From JAEXOD01 sp963663265 (GTDB taxonomy: Bacteria > Bacteroidota > Ignavibacteria > Ignavibacteriales > Melioribacteraceae), in contig CAXXXM010000002.1 of NCBI GenBank assembly GCA_963663265.2, forward strand, positions 682,001 to 746,000: DNA of 64,000 bases. The letters run 5' to 3'. Within the stretch, counting starts at the first letter, position 1; each line of letters starts with the position of its first letter. Of the stretch, positions 36,011 through 46,161 are shown one piece after another. Below the pieces are notes generated by a model. That model was given only the letters and a program-made list of their open reading frames with translations. It ran no database searches and was not told the DNA's origin. A program made the translations under genes and the position numbers.

Positions 36011-37444
36011 ATGAATTATATTAAAGTCGAAAACATAATGGATCATGGTGCATTACCGAATATCGACAATCCTGTTTCTGTGCTTGATAATAATATCAAC
36101 GCAATAAATGAAGCTATTTCGGATGCGGCAGATAAGGGGGTGGGCATAGTTTATTTCCCCGTGGGTAAATTTTATATTAACGATTCAATCAAATTAAAAA
36201 ACAATGTAAAACTTATCGGCGAAAGCAATACTTCGTTCGGCTATATTGGGCAACAGCCCTGGAATGATAACTTTATTAATAATTTTTGTACAAAATTAAT
36301 TGCAATGAACAACAGTTCATCAACAGTTTAGAATATGATTGAGTTAGATTCTTTTGACAATAATTTTCAAGGTTCATCAGTTGAAAATTTGTTATTATAC
36401 GGTAACAAAGGTACATGTACGCATTGTTTTAATGGTATTAATATTAATAATTACCCGACATATAATAATTCACCAAGGGGACAATTACGTTTTAAAAATA
36501 TATTTATTTATAATTTCAATGGTACAGGTTTTAATGGGGGCATCAATCAAAACGAATTATATTTAGATGAAGTAATTGCTTATGGTTGTGATGAAGACGG
36601 TATTGTCCTAAATGGACAAGATATAAAAGCAAACCGTGTACAATCAGCAAACAATGTTGGACGTGGGTTTTTAATTACAAAAGGAGGTGCTGGTAGATTT
36701 TATGATATAGATTGCTGGGACAATGCTATAGGAATTGAAATATCGGATACTATGTGTATCTACTTCTTTGGTTTTTCTTCAAATATGAATAACTATGGTA
36801 TATTAATACATCCAAGCTCAAGTGAAACTGCTTCTGCTTATTCACCTTTGATGCTTAGTTTTTATAGAGGGGTTTTTGATGAGAATGCCATTTGTGATGT
36901 GAAAGTTAGTTCAGAAAACCCTAAATATGGTGGTTCAAATATTTTATTCAATGGTTGCCTATTTCGTGGCACGCCTAATACACCAACTGCAAATTATGCG
37001 ATAATAGATGATTCTTACCAACCAGCACGTAACATTATAAGTGATTCTTTCTTTTATAGTAATAGATATATTGTTGGATTTATGAATCCCAATGGGCAAT
37101 ATAAATTTAGAGATTGTTTTGATTATTCAACACGTGAAATATTGGATGAATTCTCACTAAAAGAAAAAAATACCAATTCTAATTATACTATTCAACCAAC
37201 TGATTCATTTATAACAGTTGGAAATACAGACTCAGCGAATGTTGTTATAACGGTACCTAATCCCTCTTCTGTACAAAAAGGTAAAATTTTATATATTACT
37301 AAACTTGAATCGAATAGTGGCGTTGTTATCCTTGTTTCAGGTGGCACATACCAAGTGATTGGTGATTTAGTGCTTAACATACAATTTAGCACTTTAATGC
37401 TTACCAATTTTGGGGACAAATGGGTTTCTATTAAAATTAGATAA
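36011..37444 (+). pseudogene. Pectate-lyase-superfamily (tailspike-like) beta-helix protein interrupted by an in-frame amber codon
   Basis: The two open parts (36011-36331 and 36335-37444) are in one frame and separated only by TAG at 36329-36331 and one Asn codon. Read through, they give about 477 residues: a Pectate_lyase_3-like opening (IMDHGALPN...INAINEAISDAADKGVGIVYFPVGKFYI), a right-handed beta-helix, and a C-terminal beta domain (TIQPTDSFITVGNTDSANVVITVP). No signal peptide. Upstream SD and promoter are intact. It could be a pseudogene, a sequence error, or amber read-through. The second part has no SD at its ATG 36335. The family includes phage tailspikes and polysaccharide lyases. 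It lies 22 bases before the YCF48 protein gene. Confidence 0.78.
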
Positions 37445-37466
37445 CTAAAAATAATGGAGGAACATT

Positions 37467-39587
37467 ATGAAAACGGGGTTATTTATTATATTGTGTTTAC
37501 ATAGTTTAGTTCTATACGGACAAGAAGGTTGGCTTTTCCAAAATCCACTACCAGGTTTTTCGGTTAGTTCAGCTCAAATGATTGATAATGAAACTATATA
37601 TATGTGTGGTTACCACGGATTATTAAAAAAGTCAACAGATGGAGGAAATACATGGTCTCAAATATTCTATCAAACTACTTCAAATATTAATCAAGTTTAT
37701 TTTACTGATATTAATAAAGGTTACATAGTAACAGCAGACTCCAACTACACAATTGCCAAAACTACAAATGCAGGTATTACATGGGAATCTTTATATAGAA
37801 GTAAAAACAAAAGCATGCTATCTCTATATGTTGTTAACGAAAACATAATTTATGCAGGAGGAACATATGGAGGATTTGTAAAAACGACCAACGGTGGATA
37901 TACTTGGAGCAACTTATCTACTTATACAACAAAAGCAATTTTAGCAGTCTACTTTTTAAATGAAAACATAGGCTACATTGCTCTATCAGATAATTCTATA
38001 TCAAAGACTACCGATGGTGGACTTACTTGGGTTAATACTTTAATTTCAAATTACAATTCTTCGAGTAGTTCACTATACTTTTTTGATAATTTTAATGGTT
38101 GGTATTTAGGAAATGGGAAGCTATACAAAACTACTGATGCTGGAAATAATTGGTTTATTATTAATAATTTGCCTGTTCCACAAATTTCAAACATATCGTC
38201 TTTTCAATTTTTTGACAAGAATTATGGGTTAGTATTGGGATCTTATGAAGTTTTCAAGACCACAGATGGTGGACTTACTTGGACTACAATAAATATTTCC
38301 GTATACCCAAATCCAATAAGTACTTTTTCATTCTTTAATGAACAAGTAGGAATTGTTTTAGGATATTCTACCATAACAACAACTTCTGATGGAGGCACAA
38401 CATGGGAAAAAAATGGCAAGAACATAATCTCTGAAGATCTTGTTTCTACAAGTTTTTTAGATGAAAACGATGGCTGGATTTTAACCGCTAAAGGGAAATT
38501 ACTAAAGACACACAATGGCGGCAATGATTGGGAAACAAGTACTATAACAACAGGTGTTGATTTTTATGATCTATTATTATACTCATCTGATTCAGCCTGG
38601 GCGTTACAAGCGGGCACCCTTTATAGAACAGTCGATGGAGGGAATACATGGAGCCCCAAGATAATTTCCGGAACTAATATGTTTAAACTAAAAAACAGTA
38701 ATCTTGGCTGGGTAGGTGGATACAATATAATTTATAAAACTACCAATAGTGGTTCAACATGGGCTTCTTCAAATCCTTATCCTTCGCTTGAAGTAAATTG
38801 GGATAATTTGTTTTTCGTAAATTCTGACGTTGGCTTTGCAAGTTATCGTGAGCATATTATAGCACATCCAAGTCATGATACGTGTGCAATAATAAAAACA
38901 ACAGATGGTGGAATCAGTTGGTCACGCTTAGATCTATTGCTCCCTGACGTTATTATGGGAATTTATTTTTTGAACGACAATACTGGTTGGGTTGCCGATT
39001 ATAACAGTCACATATTTAAAACAACTGATGGCGGTCAAAGTTGGTCAAAATACACTTATATGGAACAGAATTTTTCAGCAAAAGCAATCGCATTTGTTGA
39101 TAGTCTAACTGGTTATGCAGTAGGAAAATCCGGATTAATCTTAAAGACTTCTGATGGTGGATTATCATGGAAAAAACAATTTACGTTTTCAAGTATTGAC
39201 TTTGTAGATTTATGCTTTGTTAATAGCAAAACTGGATGGGTAGTAGGAAACTCCGGCACCATACTGAAAACTATCGATGGTGGTATTTCGGATATCAAAA
39301 CCGATGATAACTCTTTAAAACCAAACAAACATTTTTTAAATCAGAATTATCCTAACCCATTTAACCCAAATACTACCATTAGTTTTTCGTTACCTAAAAA
39401 TGAGTTTGTCTCCTTAAAAATCTTCGATATTTTAGGTAGAGAAGTCACAATTTTAATAAACGAAGAACTTTCCTCAGGCATTCATTCAAAACAATGGAAC
39501 GCAAATAATTTAAGCAGCGGAATTTATTTTTACACATTAAAAGCCGGTAATTATTCAGCCACAAAAAAGATGATCTTAATTAAGTAG
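37467..39587 (+). CDS. Secreted YCF48/BNR-repeat protein with T9SS type A sorting domain
   Basis: 706 residues. Signal peptide MKTGLFIILCLHSLVLYGQ, then about a dozen repeats of a TTDGGxTW pattern (KKSTDGGNTWSQIF, KTTNGGYTWSNL, KTTDGGLTWVNT and so on), forming a beta-propeller array as in Ycf48/BNR proteins. The end holds NYPNPFNPNTTISFSL and NNLSSGIYFYTLKAGNYSATKKMILIK, the T9SS sorting domain. Expected on the surface or in the medium. Strong SD (GGAGG) before ATG, and its gene follows the beta-helix gene, so both may belong to a surface polymer-binding unit. A clear terminator follows. Confidence 0.93.
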   Translation: MKTGLFIILCLHSLVLYGQEGWLFQNPLPGFSVSSAQMIDNETIYMCGYHGLLKKSTDGGNTWSQIFYQTTSNINQVYFTDINKGYIVTADSNYTIAKTTNAGITWESLYRSKNKSMLSLYVVNENIIYAGGTYGGFVKTTNGGYTWSNLSTYTTKAILAVYFLNENIGYIALSDNSISKTTDGGLTWVNTLISNYNSSSSSLYFFDNFNGWYLGNGKLYKTTDAGNNWFIINNLPVPQISNISSFQFFDKNYGLVLGSYEVFKTTDGGLTWTTINISVYPNPISTFSFFNEQVGIVLGYSTITTTSDGGTTWEKNGKNIISEDLVSTSFLDENDGWILTAKGKLLKTHNGGNDWETSTITTGVDFYDLLLYSSDSAWALQAGTLYRTVDGGNTWSPKIISGTNMFKLKNSNLGWVGGYNIIYKTTNSGSTWASSNPYPSLEVNWDNLFFVNSDVGFASYREHIIAHPSHDTCAIIKTTDGGISWSRLDLLLPDVIMGIYFLNDNTGWVADYNSHIFKTTDGGQSWSKYTYMEQNFSAKAIAFVDSLTGYAVGKSGLILKTSDGGLSWKKQFTFSSIDFVDLCFVNSKTGWVVGNSGTILKTIDGGISDIKTDDNSLKPNKHFLNQNYPNPFNPNTTISFSLPKNEFVSLKIFDILGREVTILINEELSSGIHSKQWNANNLSSGIYFYTLKAGNYSATKKMILIK

Positions 39588-39637
39588 TATCAAATGATAC
39601 TAACTAAAAATATTCTGCATAGATGTTAAATCGTTTC

Positions 39638-39667
39638 AAAGCCCTCATCACAAGTGTGGGCTTTTTA
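39638..39667 (+). terminator. Terminator after the YCF48 gene
   Basis: AAAGCCC (39638-39644) and GGGCTTT (39658-39664) with TTTTT following. Confidence 0.85.
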
Positions 39668-39847
39668 TTGTATAATAAATAAACTCTATTAGGCTGTATT
39701 TACAATCTCACAACACAAACCCATCTCAACACATTTTCAATAGGACTGCTCCCCTTTTTCTTAAATTTAAGAAAATTCTTTGATATAACCGATTTATTAC
39801 TATTTTAGGGAATATACTTTCACAAAATAATCAATTGAAAGAAATTC

Positions 39848-40060
39848 ATGTTACTAATCGAAATCAAACCTAATAGATGTGATTTTTGTGGTTGTTGCGT
39901 TGGGGTTTGCCCTGAAAATGCAATTGAACTAAAAGAATCTGAAATTAAAATTATAGAAGAATTGTGTACAAATTGTGCTAAATGCGTGTGGTCTTGCCCA
40001 ATTGAAGTTTTAGTTTTTAATAAAGAGAAAGCAAAAGAGGCTAAAGATGTGGCAAAATGA
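39848..40060 (+). CDS. Two-cluster 4Fe-4S ferredoxin
   Basis: 70 residues with two CxxCxxCxxxCP motifs: CDFCGCCVGVCP (residues 11-22) and CTNCAKCVWSCP (about 40-51). A small electron carrier in the cytoplasm. Its 3' end overlaps the start of the flavoprotein gene by 14 bases, so it is probably the electron donor for that reductase. Confidence 0.93.
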   Translation: MLLIEIKPNRCDFCGCCVGVCPENAIELKESEIKIIEELCTNCAKCVWSCPIEVLVFNKEKAKEAKDVAK

Positions 40061-41219
40061 ATATGATATAATAATTGTTGGAGCCGGTCCTGCCGGAACA
40101 ACTGCTGCCAGATTTGCAGCCGCAAAAGGTGCCTCGATATTAATTTTAGAAAAAGATAGAGATGTTGGTTATCCTGTAAGATGTGGGGAGGCAATTAGTT
40201 TAGGTGGTTTGAAAGAGTTTATTGAACCAAATGATAAATTTATTGCCGCAAAAATAAATAAGTTTTCGCTTAATTCACCTGATAATACAGAAGTTATTCT
40301 TCCCCTTGAAGAAGCAGGATTTGTACTTGAAAGAAGAGTTTTTGACTACGAACTTGCAAGAATAGCTTCCAATCTTGGCGTTAAAATTATAACTCGTGCA
40401 TATGTAAACGATTTAATTATTGAGAATAATAAAGTTTGTGGTGTAAAGTTTGAGTATAACGGAGAACAACACACGGTTAAATCTAAAATAGTAATTGGTG
40501 CCGATGGAGTTGAATCCAGAGTTGGAAGATGGGCGGGTTTAAATACTTATACTGATTACAGAGATATGGAATCATGCGTTCAAGTTACTGCTGCAAACGT
40601 AGATATTGACCCTAATACTTGTTATTTTTATTTAGGCAGCGAATTTGCACCACATGGTTATCTTTGGGTATTTCCAAAAGGAGAAAAAAGTGCAAATATT
40701 GGATTAGGTGTAAGCGGTGCTGTTGGTAAAAAACGTTCTGCATCAAAGTACTTAGAAGACTTTATGCAAAAATATCACCCTAATGCTTCAATACTCACAA
40801 AAATTGCGGGTGGAGTGCCTTGTGCAATAACCTATAAAAGTATTTCTGCTCCGGGAATAATGTTAGTAGGAGATGCAGCTCATCAGGTTAATCCTCTTTC
40901 GGGTGGAGGAATTGCAAGCGGTATGATTGGTGGTAAAATTGCCGGTACTATTGCTGCCGAGGCTGTTGCTTCAAATAAAATTGATTACATCCTCGAATAT
41001 GATAAAGCTTGGAATGACAGGCTTGGAAAAAGACATGTAATTTTTGATAGAATTAAGGACGGCATTTATAACTTTGATGATAAAAAATTTAATAGTATTG
41101 CACATTCTTTTAACAAAGTTCCAATGGAAGATAGAACTTTAGGAAGTTTATTCAAAAACGCATTGTTTAATAATCCATCTTTACTAATTGATATCGCCAA
41201 GGTATTTTTTACAAAATGA
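40047..41219 (+). CDS. Geranylgeranyl reductase family FAD-dependent oxidoreductase
   Basis: 390 residues. Rossmann FAD motif IIVGAGPAGTTAARFAA at the N-terminus, the family motif PVRCGEAIS, a GADGVESRVGRWAGL segment, and the second FAD motif GDAAHQVNPLSGGGIASGMIGG. The YLWVFPKGEKSANIGLGV stretch is typical of geranylgeranyl/digeranylgeranyl-lipid reductases, which saturate isoprenoid chains using reduced ferredoxin. The substrate could be a menaquinone or membrane isoprenoid; not proven. Translationally coupled to ferredoxin upstream and to the kinase gene downstream (4-base overlap). Confidence 0.92.
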   Translation: MWQNEYDIIIVGAGPAGTTAARFAAAKGASILILEKDRDVGYPVRCGEAISLGGLKEFIEPNDKFIAAKINKFSLNSPDNTEVILPLEEAGFVLERRVFDYELARIASNLGVKIITRAYVNDLIIENNKVCGVKFEYNGEQHTVKSKIVIGADGVESRVGRWAGLNTYTDYRDMESCVQVTAANVDIDPNTCYFYLGSEFAPHGYLWVFPKGEKSANIGLGVSGAVGKKRSASKYLEDFMQKYHPNASILTKIAGGVPCAITYKSISAPGIMLVGDAAHQVNPLSGGGIASGMIGGKIAGTIAAEAVASNKIDYILEYDKAWNDRLGKRHVIFDRIKDGIYNFDDKKFNSIAHSFNKVPMEDRTLGSLFKNALFNNPSLLIDIAKVFFTK

Positions 41220-42718
41220 AAAAAATAATTATTAAATTTCTAAAGAAATATTTTGACTCAATTATTGAGTATTGGGTAGATACACTTATACGAAATTTTT
41301 CAAATAAAATTTCCGAAGAAGATTTAACCAACTTTGCAAAAAATAGTTTAGAGGGTATAATTAAAGTAATTGAAACAAGTGAATATTCAAATATTGACCA
41401 CTACTTAATTGATGCTTACAATCTGTTTTCAAAGGTAAAACTTAACCTTCTGGAAATTAGTCAAGTGTTTACGCAAGGAAGGTATGCAATACTAACTTAT
41501 TTAGAAAAAGATAGCTCGCATAAATTTGATACCGTTGTTATTCTTGGTTTTTTAGATGAAGTAATGGAACAAATTTTTGCTCGTTATGGAATGCTTCACC
41601 AAGAAGTTTTAATGAAAGAATTAGAAATAGATAGAGACAGGCTTGCTGCTAAATTAGAATCTAATCAGCATTATCTGTTAAACATTCTACACTCAACTGA
41701 TTCAGCCATCATGGCTATTGACGAAAACGAAAAAATAATTGCATGGAATAAAGGTGCTGAAAAGATTTTTGGTTATACCGAAGAAGAAATTCTTGGCAAA
41801 CCTTCATCTTTTTTACTCCCCCCAAACGAAAAATACTTCAACGAATTAAATAGTATAAAAAATGAGATTTCGGAAAAAGGAGTATTAAAAATAACTGAAA
41901 CCGAACGAATGACAAAGGATGGGCATAAAATTACTGTTCAGTTAAGCGTTTCAAAACTTCCGGGTAAATATGGTCATTATGCAGGCAGAACAGTAGTTAT
42001 TAAAGACCACACAGAAGTAAAAAAGCTGCAAGAACAAATTGATCAATCAGAAAAACTTGCAGTAATTGGACAGCTTGCTGCCGGTGTTGCTCATGAAATT
42101 GGAAATCCTTTAGCGTCCATTTCTGCTATTGTACAAATTTTGCAACGTAAAAGTGCCGATCCATTTTATAAAGAGCAATTAGCAACTATTAAAGAAAATA
42201 TTGATAGAATTTCCAAAATAGTACGTGAACTTGTCGATTTTTCACGTCCTCCAAGTGATACTAAAGCTCCAACTCAAATTACCGATGTTATTAAAACTGC
42301 AATTGGTATTGTTAAATATGATAAACGTGTTAAACAAGTGGACTTTCAAATTTCATTAAATCTTGAACTTCCCTATGTTAATATTATTCCCGACCAACTA
42401 TTACAGGTATTTGTTAATATATTAATCAATTCACTTGACGCTATTGGTGGTACCGGTATTGTAAGCATATCAAGTAGCAATGATAAGGAATTTGTTTACG
42501 TTAAAATTTCTGATAATGGTGTTGGTATTCAGCCTGAAGTAATAAGCAAAATCTTTGAACCGTTTTTTACTACTAAAGAAGTAGGAAAAGGAACCGGATT
42601 AGGTTTATCTATAAGTTATGGAATAATAAAAAGATTTGGTGGTGAAATAATTGTTGAAAGCTGTATTAACAAAGGAAGTTCATTTACTGTTAAATTACCT
42701 ATTGATTCAAATTCTTAA
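41216..42718 (+). CDS. PAS histidine kinase with RsbRD-like N-terminal domain
   Basis: 500 residues, no membrane segment. An all-helical N-domain (about 1-150) resembles RsbR/kinase N-terminal dimer domains. A PAS domain follows (about 155-275: STDSAIMAIDENEKIIAWNKGAEKIFGYTEEEILG). HisKA has AAGVAHEIGNPLASISAI (His about 292), and HATPase shows NILINSLDAI, DNGVGI and GTGLGLSISYGI. NtrB-like. It overlaps the flavoprotein gene and precedes the sigma54 activator, so it should phosphorylate it. Confidence 0.93.
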   Translation: MKKIIIKFLKKYFDSIIEYWVDTLIRNFSNKISEEDLTNFAKNSLEGIIKVIETSEYSNIDHYLIDAYNLFSKVKLNLLEISQVFTQGRYAILTYLEKDSSHKFDTVVILGFLDEVMEQIFARYGMLHQEVLMKELEIDRDRLAAKLESNQHYLLNILHSTDSAIMAIDENEKIIAWNKGAEKIFGYTEEEILGKPSSFLLPPNEKYFNELNSIKNEISEKGVLKITETERMTKDGHKITVQLSVSKLPGKYGHYAGRTVVIKDHTEVKKLQEQIDQSEKLAVIGQLAAGVAHEIGNPLASISAIVQILQRKSADPFYKEQLATIKENIDRISKIVRELVDFSRPPSDTKAPTQITDVIKTAIGIVKYDKRVKQVDFQISLNLELPYVNIIPDQLLQVFVNILINSLDAIGGTGIVSISSSNDKEFVYVKISDNGVGIQPEVISKIFEPFFTTKEVGKGTGLGLSISYGIIKRFGGEIIVESCINKGSSFTVKLPIDSNS

Positions 42719-42729
42719 GCGGAATATAT

Positions 42730-44097
42730 ATGAGTGAAAAAATATTAATTGTTGACGACGAAAAAGCTATACGCGATTCAATAAAAATAATCCTTGACGA
42801 TGAAGGATATGAAACGTCAACGGCATCTGATGGTGAAGAAGCTCTTAAAAAACTTTCCGAAGGGGATTTTGATGTTGTATTAAGTGATATCAAAATGCCT
42901 AAAATTGACGGAATGGAACTATTGGAAAGAGGGTCCAAAATATCCCCTAATACTTTTTTTATGATAATGACCGCTTATGCGAGTATTCCAACTGCAATCC
43001 AATCATTACGCAGCGGGGCTTACGATTATTTAATTAAACCGGTTGAATTTGATGATTTAATAATCAGAATAAAAAGACTATTTGAATTTAAAAAATTAAC
43101 TGCTGAAAATGTTGCACTTAGAAAAAGAATCTCCTCAGATGAAGGATATATTAATTTAATTGGCAAAAGCGAGCCGATACAAAAAGTTTTTGATATAATT
43201 GAACATGTTGCCCCTACAAACAGTAATGTACTTATTTATGGTAAAAGTGGTACTGGAAAAGAATTAGTGGCAAAAGCAATTCACCAAAAAAGTCAACGTA
43301 AAGACCACATCTTTTTACCTATTAACTGTGGTGCTATTTCTGAAAATCTTATTGAAAGCGAATTATTTGGACATAAAAAAGGCTCGTTTACAGGTGCTAC
43401 TGAAGATAAAGTCGGATTATTTAAAGCAGCAGACGGCGGTACTTTGTTTTTAGATGAAATTGGGGAATTACCTCTTAACTTGCAAGTAAAATTACTTAGA
43501 GCTATTGAAGATAAAGAGTTTTTTCCTGTTGGTGCTATTAAACCAATTTCTACAAATGTTAGATTAATTGCCGCTACAAATCAAAATTTGGAAGAAAAAT
43601 CCAAGAACGGTGAGTTTAGAGAAGACCTATATTATAGATTAAATGTTGTTGATATTAAACTTCCCCCACTTAACGAAAGGAAAGACGATATTCCTCTTTT
43701 GGTAAATCACTTTATTACTAAGTATTGTAAAGAAATGGGGAAAAAAGTTTTAGGAGTTGATAACGAAACTTTACGCTTATTATTAAATCACAATTGGCGT
43801 GGTGGTGTTAGAGAACTTGAAAATGTAATTGAACGCGCTGTTATTTTTGCCCGTGGCGAGTTTATTTCTGTTAACGAAATGTCTGACCAAATAAAAGGGA
43901 GTGCAATTTTACAAGGGTTTCCGGATTCCTTAAAAGACGCAATGCGGAAATTTGAAAAAGAGCATATTATAAAAACCATTAAAAAATTTGAGTACAGCAA
44001 AGAAGAAGCCGCAAAAGCTTTAGCAATTGGACTCTCTTCTTTATACCGTAAAATGGAAGAATTAGGAATTCCTACAAAGACTAATAAGCCGGAGTAA
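42730..44097 (+). CDS. NtrC-family sigma54 response regulator
   Basis: 455 residues. Receiver (1-120: ILIVDDEKAI, VVLSDIKMPKIDGM, MTAYA, IKPVE), AAA+ domain with GKSGTGKELVAKAIH (about 171), GHKKGSFTGA loop, GGTLFLDEIGELPL, and Fis-type HTH (YSKEEAAKALAIGLSSLYRKMEEL). The sigma54-contact loop is GSFTGA, a common variant. Last gene of the ferredoxin-flavoprotein-kinase-activator unit, ending at a palindromic terminator. Targets are unknown. Confidence 0.95.
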   Translation: MSEKILIVDDEKAIRDSIKIILDDEGYETSTASDGEEALKKLSEGDFDVVLSDIKMPKIDGMELLERGSKISPNTFFMIMTAYASIPTAIQSLRSGAYDYLIKPVEFDDLIIRIKRLFEFKKLTAENVALRKRISSDEGYINLIGKSEPIQKVFDIIEHVAPTNSNVLIYGKSGTGKELVAKAIHQKSQRKDHIFLPINCGAISENLIESELFGHKKGSFTGATEDKVGLFKAADGGTLFLDEIGELPLNLQVKLLRAIEDKEFFPVGAIKPISTNVRLIAATNQNLEEKSKNGEFREDLYYRLNVVDIKLPPLNERKDDIPLLVNHFITKYCKEMGKKVLGVDNETLRLLLNHNWRGGVRELENVIERAVIFARGEFISVNEMSDQIKGSAILQGFPDSLKDAMRKFEKEHIIKTIKKFEYSKEEAAKALAIGLSSLYRKMEELGIPTKTNKPE

Positions 44098-44142
44098 CCA
44101 ATAACTAATTAACTTCATTTTTTTGCTAAAAACTTTATATAG

Positions 44143-44178
44143 ACCCATTCCGCCGGAATGGGTTTTTATTTTTTTTGA
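44143..44178 (+). terminator. Palindromic terminator of the ferredoxin-to-activator operon
   Basis: ACCCATTCCG and CGGAATGGGT face each other around one C (44143-44163), then TTTTATTTTTTTT. The core CCCATTCCGCCGGAATGGG is the same as at 46162-46180. Confidence 0.7.
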
Positions 44179-44354
44179 TTATTTTCTACCAATAGAGTAA
44201 ACCCGTTGGATTGACCAAAAATAATTTCAATAATGGTATTTTTCTGATAATTCAGTAGCTTCAATGAACCTTTATTTTTTCGCTTTGGAAAAGCGAATCT
44301 ATTGGTAGAAAAAATTAATCACAGAATATATTTCCCACTCCGAAGTGAGTGGGA
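44144..44354. repeat. Palindrome module cluster downstream of the second T9SS beta-helix gene
   Basis: Order: CCCATTCCGCCGGAATGGG (44144-44162), TTCTACCAATAGA (44184-44196), CGCTTTGGAAAAGCG (44281-44295), TCTATTGGTAGAA (44298-44310, the exact reverse complement of the TTCTACC word), and arms TCCCACTC/GAGTGGGA (44333-44354). Copy of the cluster at 46162-46406. Confidence 0.75.
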
Positions 44355-44360
44355 GTAATT

Positions 44361-46142
44361 TTATTTTACATAAACCATTTTTTTCAAATCATTAAACGCT
44401 GGAATTTTTCCTTTTCCCGTTACTTCTAACCTATATAAGTATATACCGCTTGCATAACTGCTTAAATCTATTTTTGTTTCATTGTAACCCTTGTCTCTTC
44501 CACCTTCTATTATTGTTTTTAATAGTTGGCCTGTTATGTTGTATAATTTTACTCTTACTTCTCCAGGTTCTTTTAAACTGTAACTAATTGTTGTGGAGGG
44601 ATTAAATGGGTTAGGATAATTTTGATATAATTCATAATTATAATTTAGCTTAATATCGGGTTCATTCACACCAGTTATTGTTACATTTACTTCTGCACTT
44701 GGTATGCTTTCGTTCCCGGCACTATCAACCGCTGTGATTTTGTAATATATTTTTTGACTCCCTTTTGAAAATACATCATTATATGTCTTTTCATTCAATT
44801 CTGCAATAAGCTTTGTACTATCTATTACAAAATTTGAACTAATATCCCTGTATATTTTGTAACTCTTAAAATCAGAAACATCACAACTATTCCAATTAAG
44901 GGTTACTGTATTTACTGAAACATTATATATGCAATTAATTCCGGTAACTGCTCTCGGAGCATAATCAATATAATGGTATTTTGTCCCTCCTGGTCCACCA
45001 AACATTCCTATATCACTTCTTGTTTCATCAATATCCAATATTGAAGGATCACCGGAATCAATTGCAGGTGAATATTTTTGTAAATGATAATCATAATTTC
45101 CATTATATGTTGCTATGGTATCATTTACAAACATTGGATTTGCAATTATATCATGCTCGCCCGGCGTTACTTGATAATATGGATTTTGCCATATTTTATA
45201 ATATAAATTGTAATCTCCTTTTACCTGACAACTATCATATACATATATTCCCCATTTACCATATGCAATAATATTGTTTTTTATAATACATTCTTTTTGC
45301 GTATTTCCAGAAACTATAGCGAGTATTGAACTTCTAATGAAGCTATTATTTATGATAAATGTTGTATCATACACCCCTGTATAATATGAAACTTCTGAAA
45401 TTGCCCGCTTGAATCGACTAAACAAGTTATTTTTTATTTCAACTCGTTCATTAGTAGTCAATTTAATTGCATACTGTTCTGAATCTTCTTGATCTTTTAA
45501 GAATATATTATTATTAATGAAATAATTTCCATCACCGGACATATTGTTTATTACAGCCATGTTTGGCCCATTACTAAGAATATAAAAGTAATTGTTATTT
45601 ATTTTGAAATTCATCCATGGAAGGCTGCCAATATCAATAGCTACATCTAAATTGCGAAATATTGAATTTTTAACGATACTATTATTAAATAATCCTATTC
45701 CCCGTACTGTAGAATCTATAATACAATTCAATATATCTGTCTCCCCATATAGGAATGCTGCAGCCGTATAGTTATCAGATTCATCTACTTTTGGGAACTT
45801 TAGTGTTACATTCTTCATTGTTGTTTTTGAAGTCTTAACTACAAACATTGCATATTTATCATAACTTCCTTCTAATCCGGTTCCATCAATAATGCATTGA
45901 TCTGTATCAACTCCAACAATAACCAAATCTTTATTTTCTACATATATAACTTCCCTATAAACACCTCTGTCAATATAAACAGTATCTCCACTATTGCAGA
46001 AGTTAAAACACTTTTGCAAGCTATCGCATGCTGTTGCCCATGAGGTATAAGGGGGCATACTTGCCCCCGTTTTACTTACATATCGGGTTTCGGCAATTAA
46101 AAGGTTAGTTAATAAAACAAATAGTACTATTAGTGTTTTCAT
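44361..46142 (-). CDS. Secreted beta-helix protein with FN3 and T9SS type A sorting domain (paralogue)
   Basis: 593 residues from ATG 46142 (MKTLIVLFVLLTNLLIAET). The frame could extend to 46166, but that would read through the palindrome and precede the signal peptide. Layout as in 670-2460: DTVYIDRGVYRE, beta-helix with many NN turns, FN3-like (about 395-495), and the sorting domain with YQNYPNPFNPSTTI and KKMVYVK. The termini are nearly identical to the paralogue while the central beta-helix differs. Likely a surface protein exported by T9SS. Function unknown. Flanked on both sides by the palindrome modules. Confidence 0.85.
   Translation of the reverse strand: MKTLIVLFVLLTNLLIAETRYVSKTGASMPPYTSWATACDSLQKCFNFCNSGDTVYIDRGVYREVIYVENKDLVIVGVDTDQCIIDGTGLEGSYDKYAMFVVKTSKTTMKNVTLKFPKVDESDNYTAAAFLYGETDILNCIIDSTVRGIGLFNNSIVKNSIFRNLDVAIDIGSLPWMNFKINNNYFYILSNGPNMAVINNMSGDGNYFINNNIFLKDQEDSEQYAIKLTTNERVEIKNNLFSRFKRAISEVSYYTGVYDTTFIINNSFIRSSILAIVSGNTQKECIIKNNIIAYGKWGIYVYDSCQVKGDYNLYYKIWQNPYYQVTPGEHDIIANPMFVNDTIATYNGNYDYHLQKYSPAIDSGDPSILDIDETRSDIGMFGGPGGTKYHYIDYAPRAVTGINCIYNVSVNTVTLNWNSCDVSDFKSYKIYRDISSNFVIDSTKLIAELNEKTYNDVFSKGSQKIYYKITAVDSAGNESIPSAEVNVTITGVNEPDIKLNYNYELYQNYPNPFNPSTTISYSLKEPGEVRVKLYNITGQLLKTIIEGGRDKGYNETKIDLSSYASGIYLYRLEVTGKGKIPAFNDLKKMVYVK
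46051..46068. repeat. G/C palindrome inside the coding region (paralogue copy)
   Basis: GGGGGCA and TGCCCCC around TACT. Same place in the gene as 2367-2386, with shorter G/C runs. Confidence 0.7.
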
Positions 46143-46161
46143 ATCTTCAAAGTCCAATAGA

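Noticed and set aside
39820..40194. 124-codon minus frame opposite ferredoxin and flavoprotein
   Set aside because: It is antisense to two clear genes and shows no domain or start signals.
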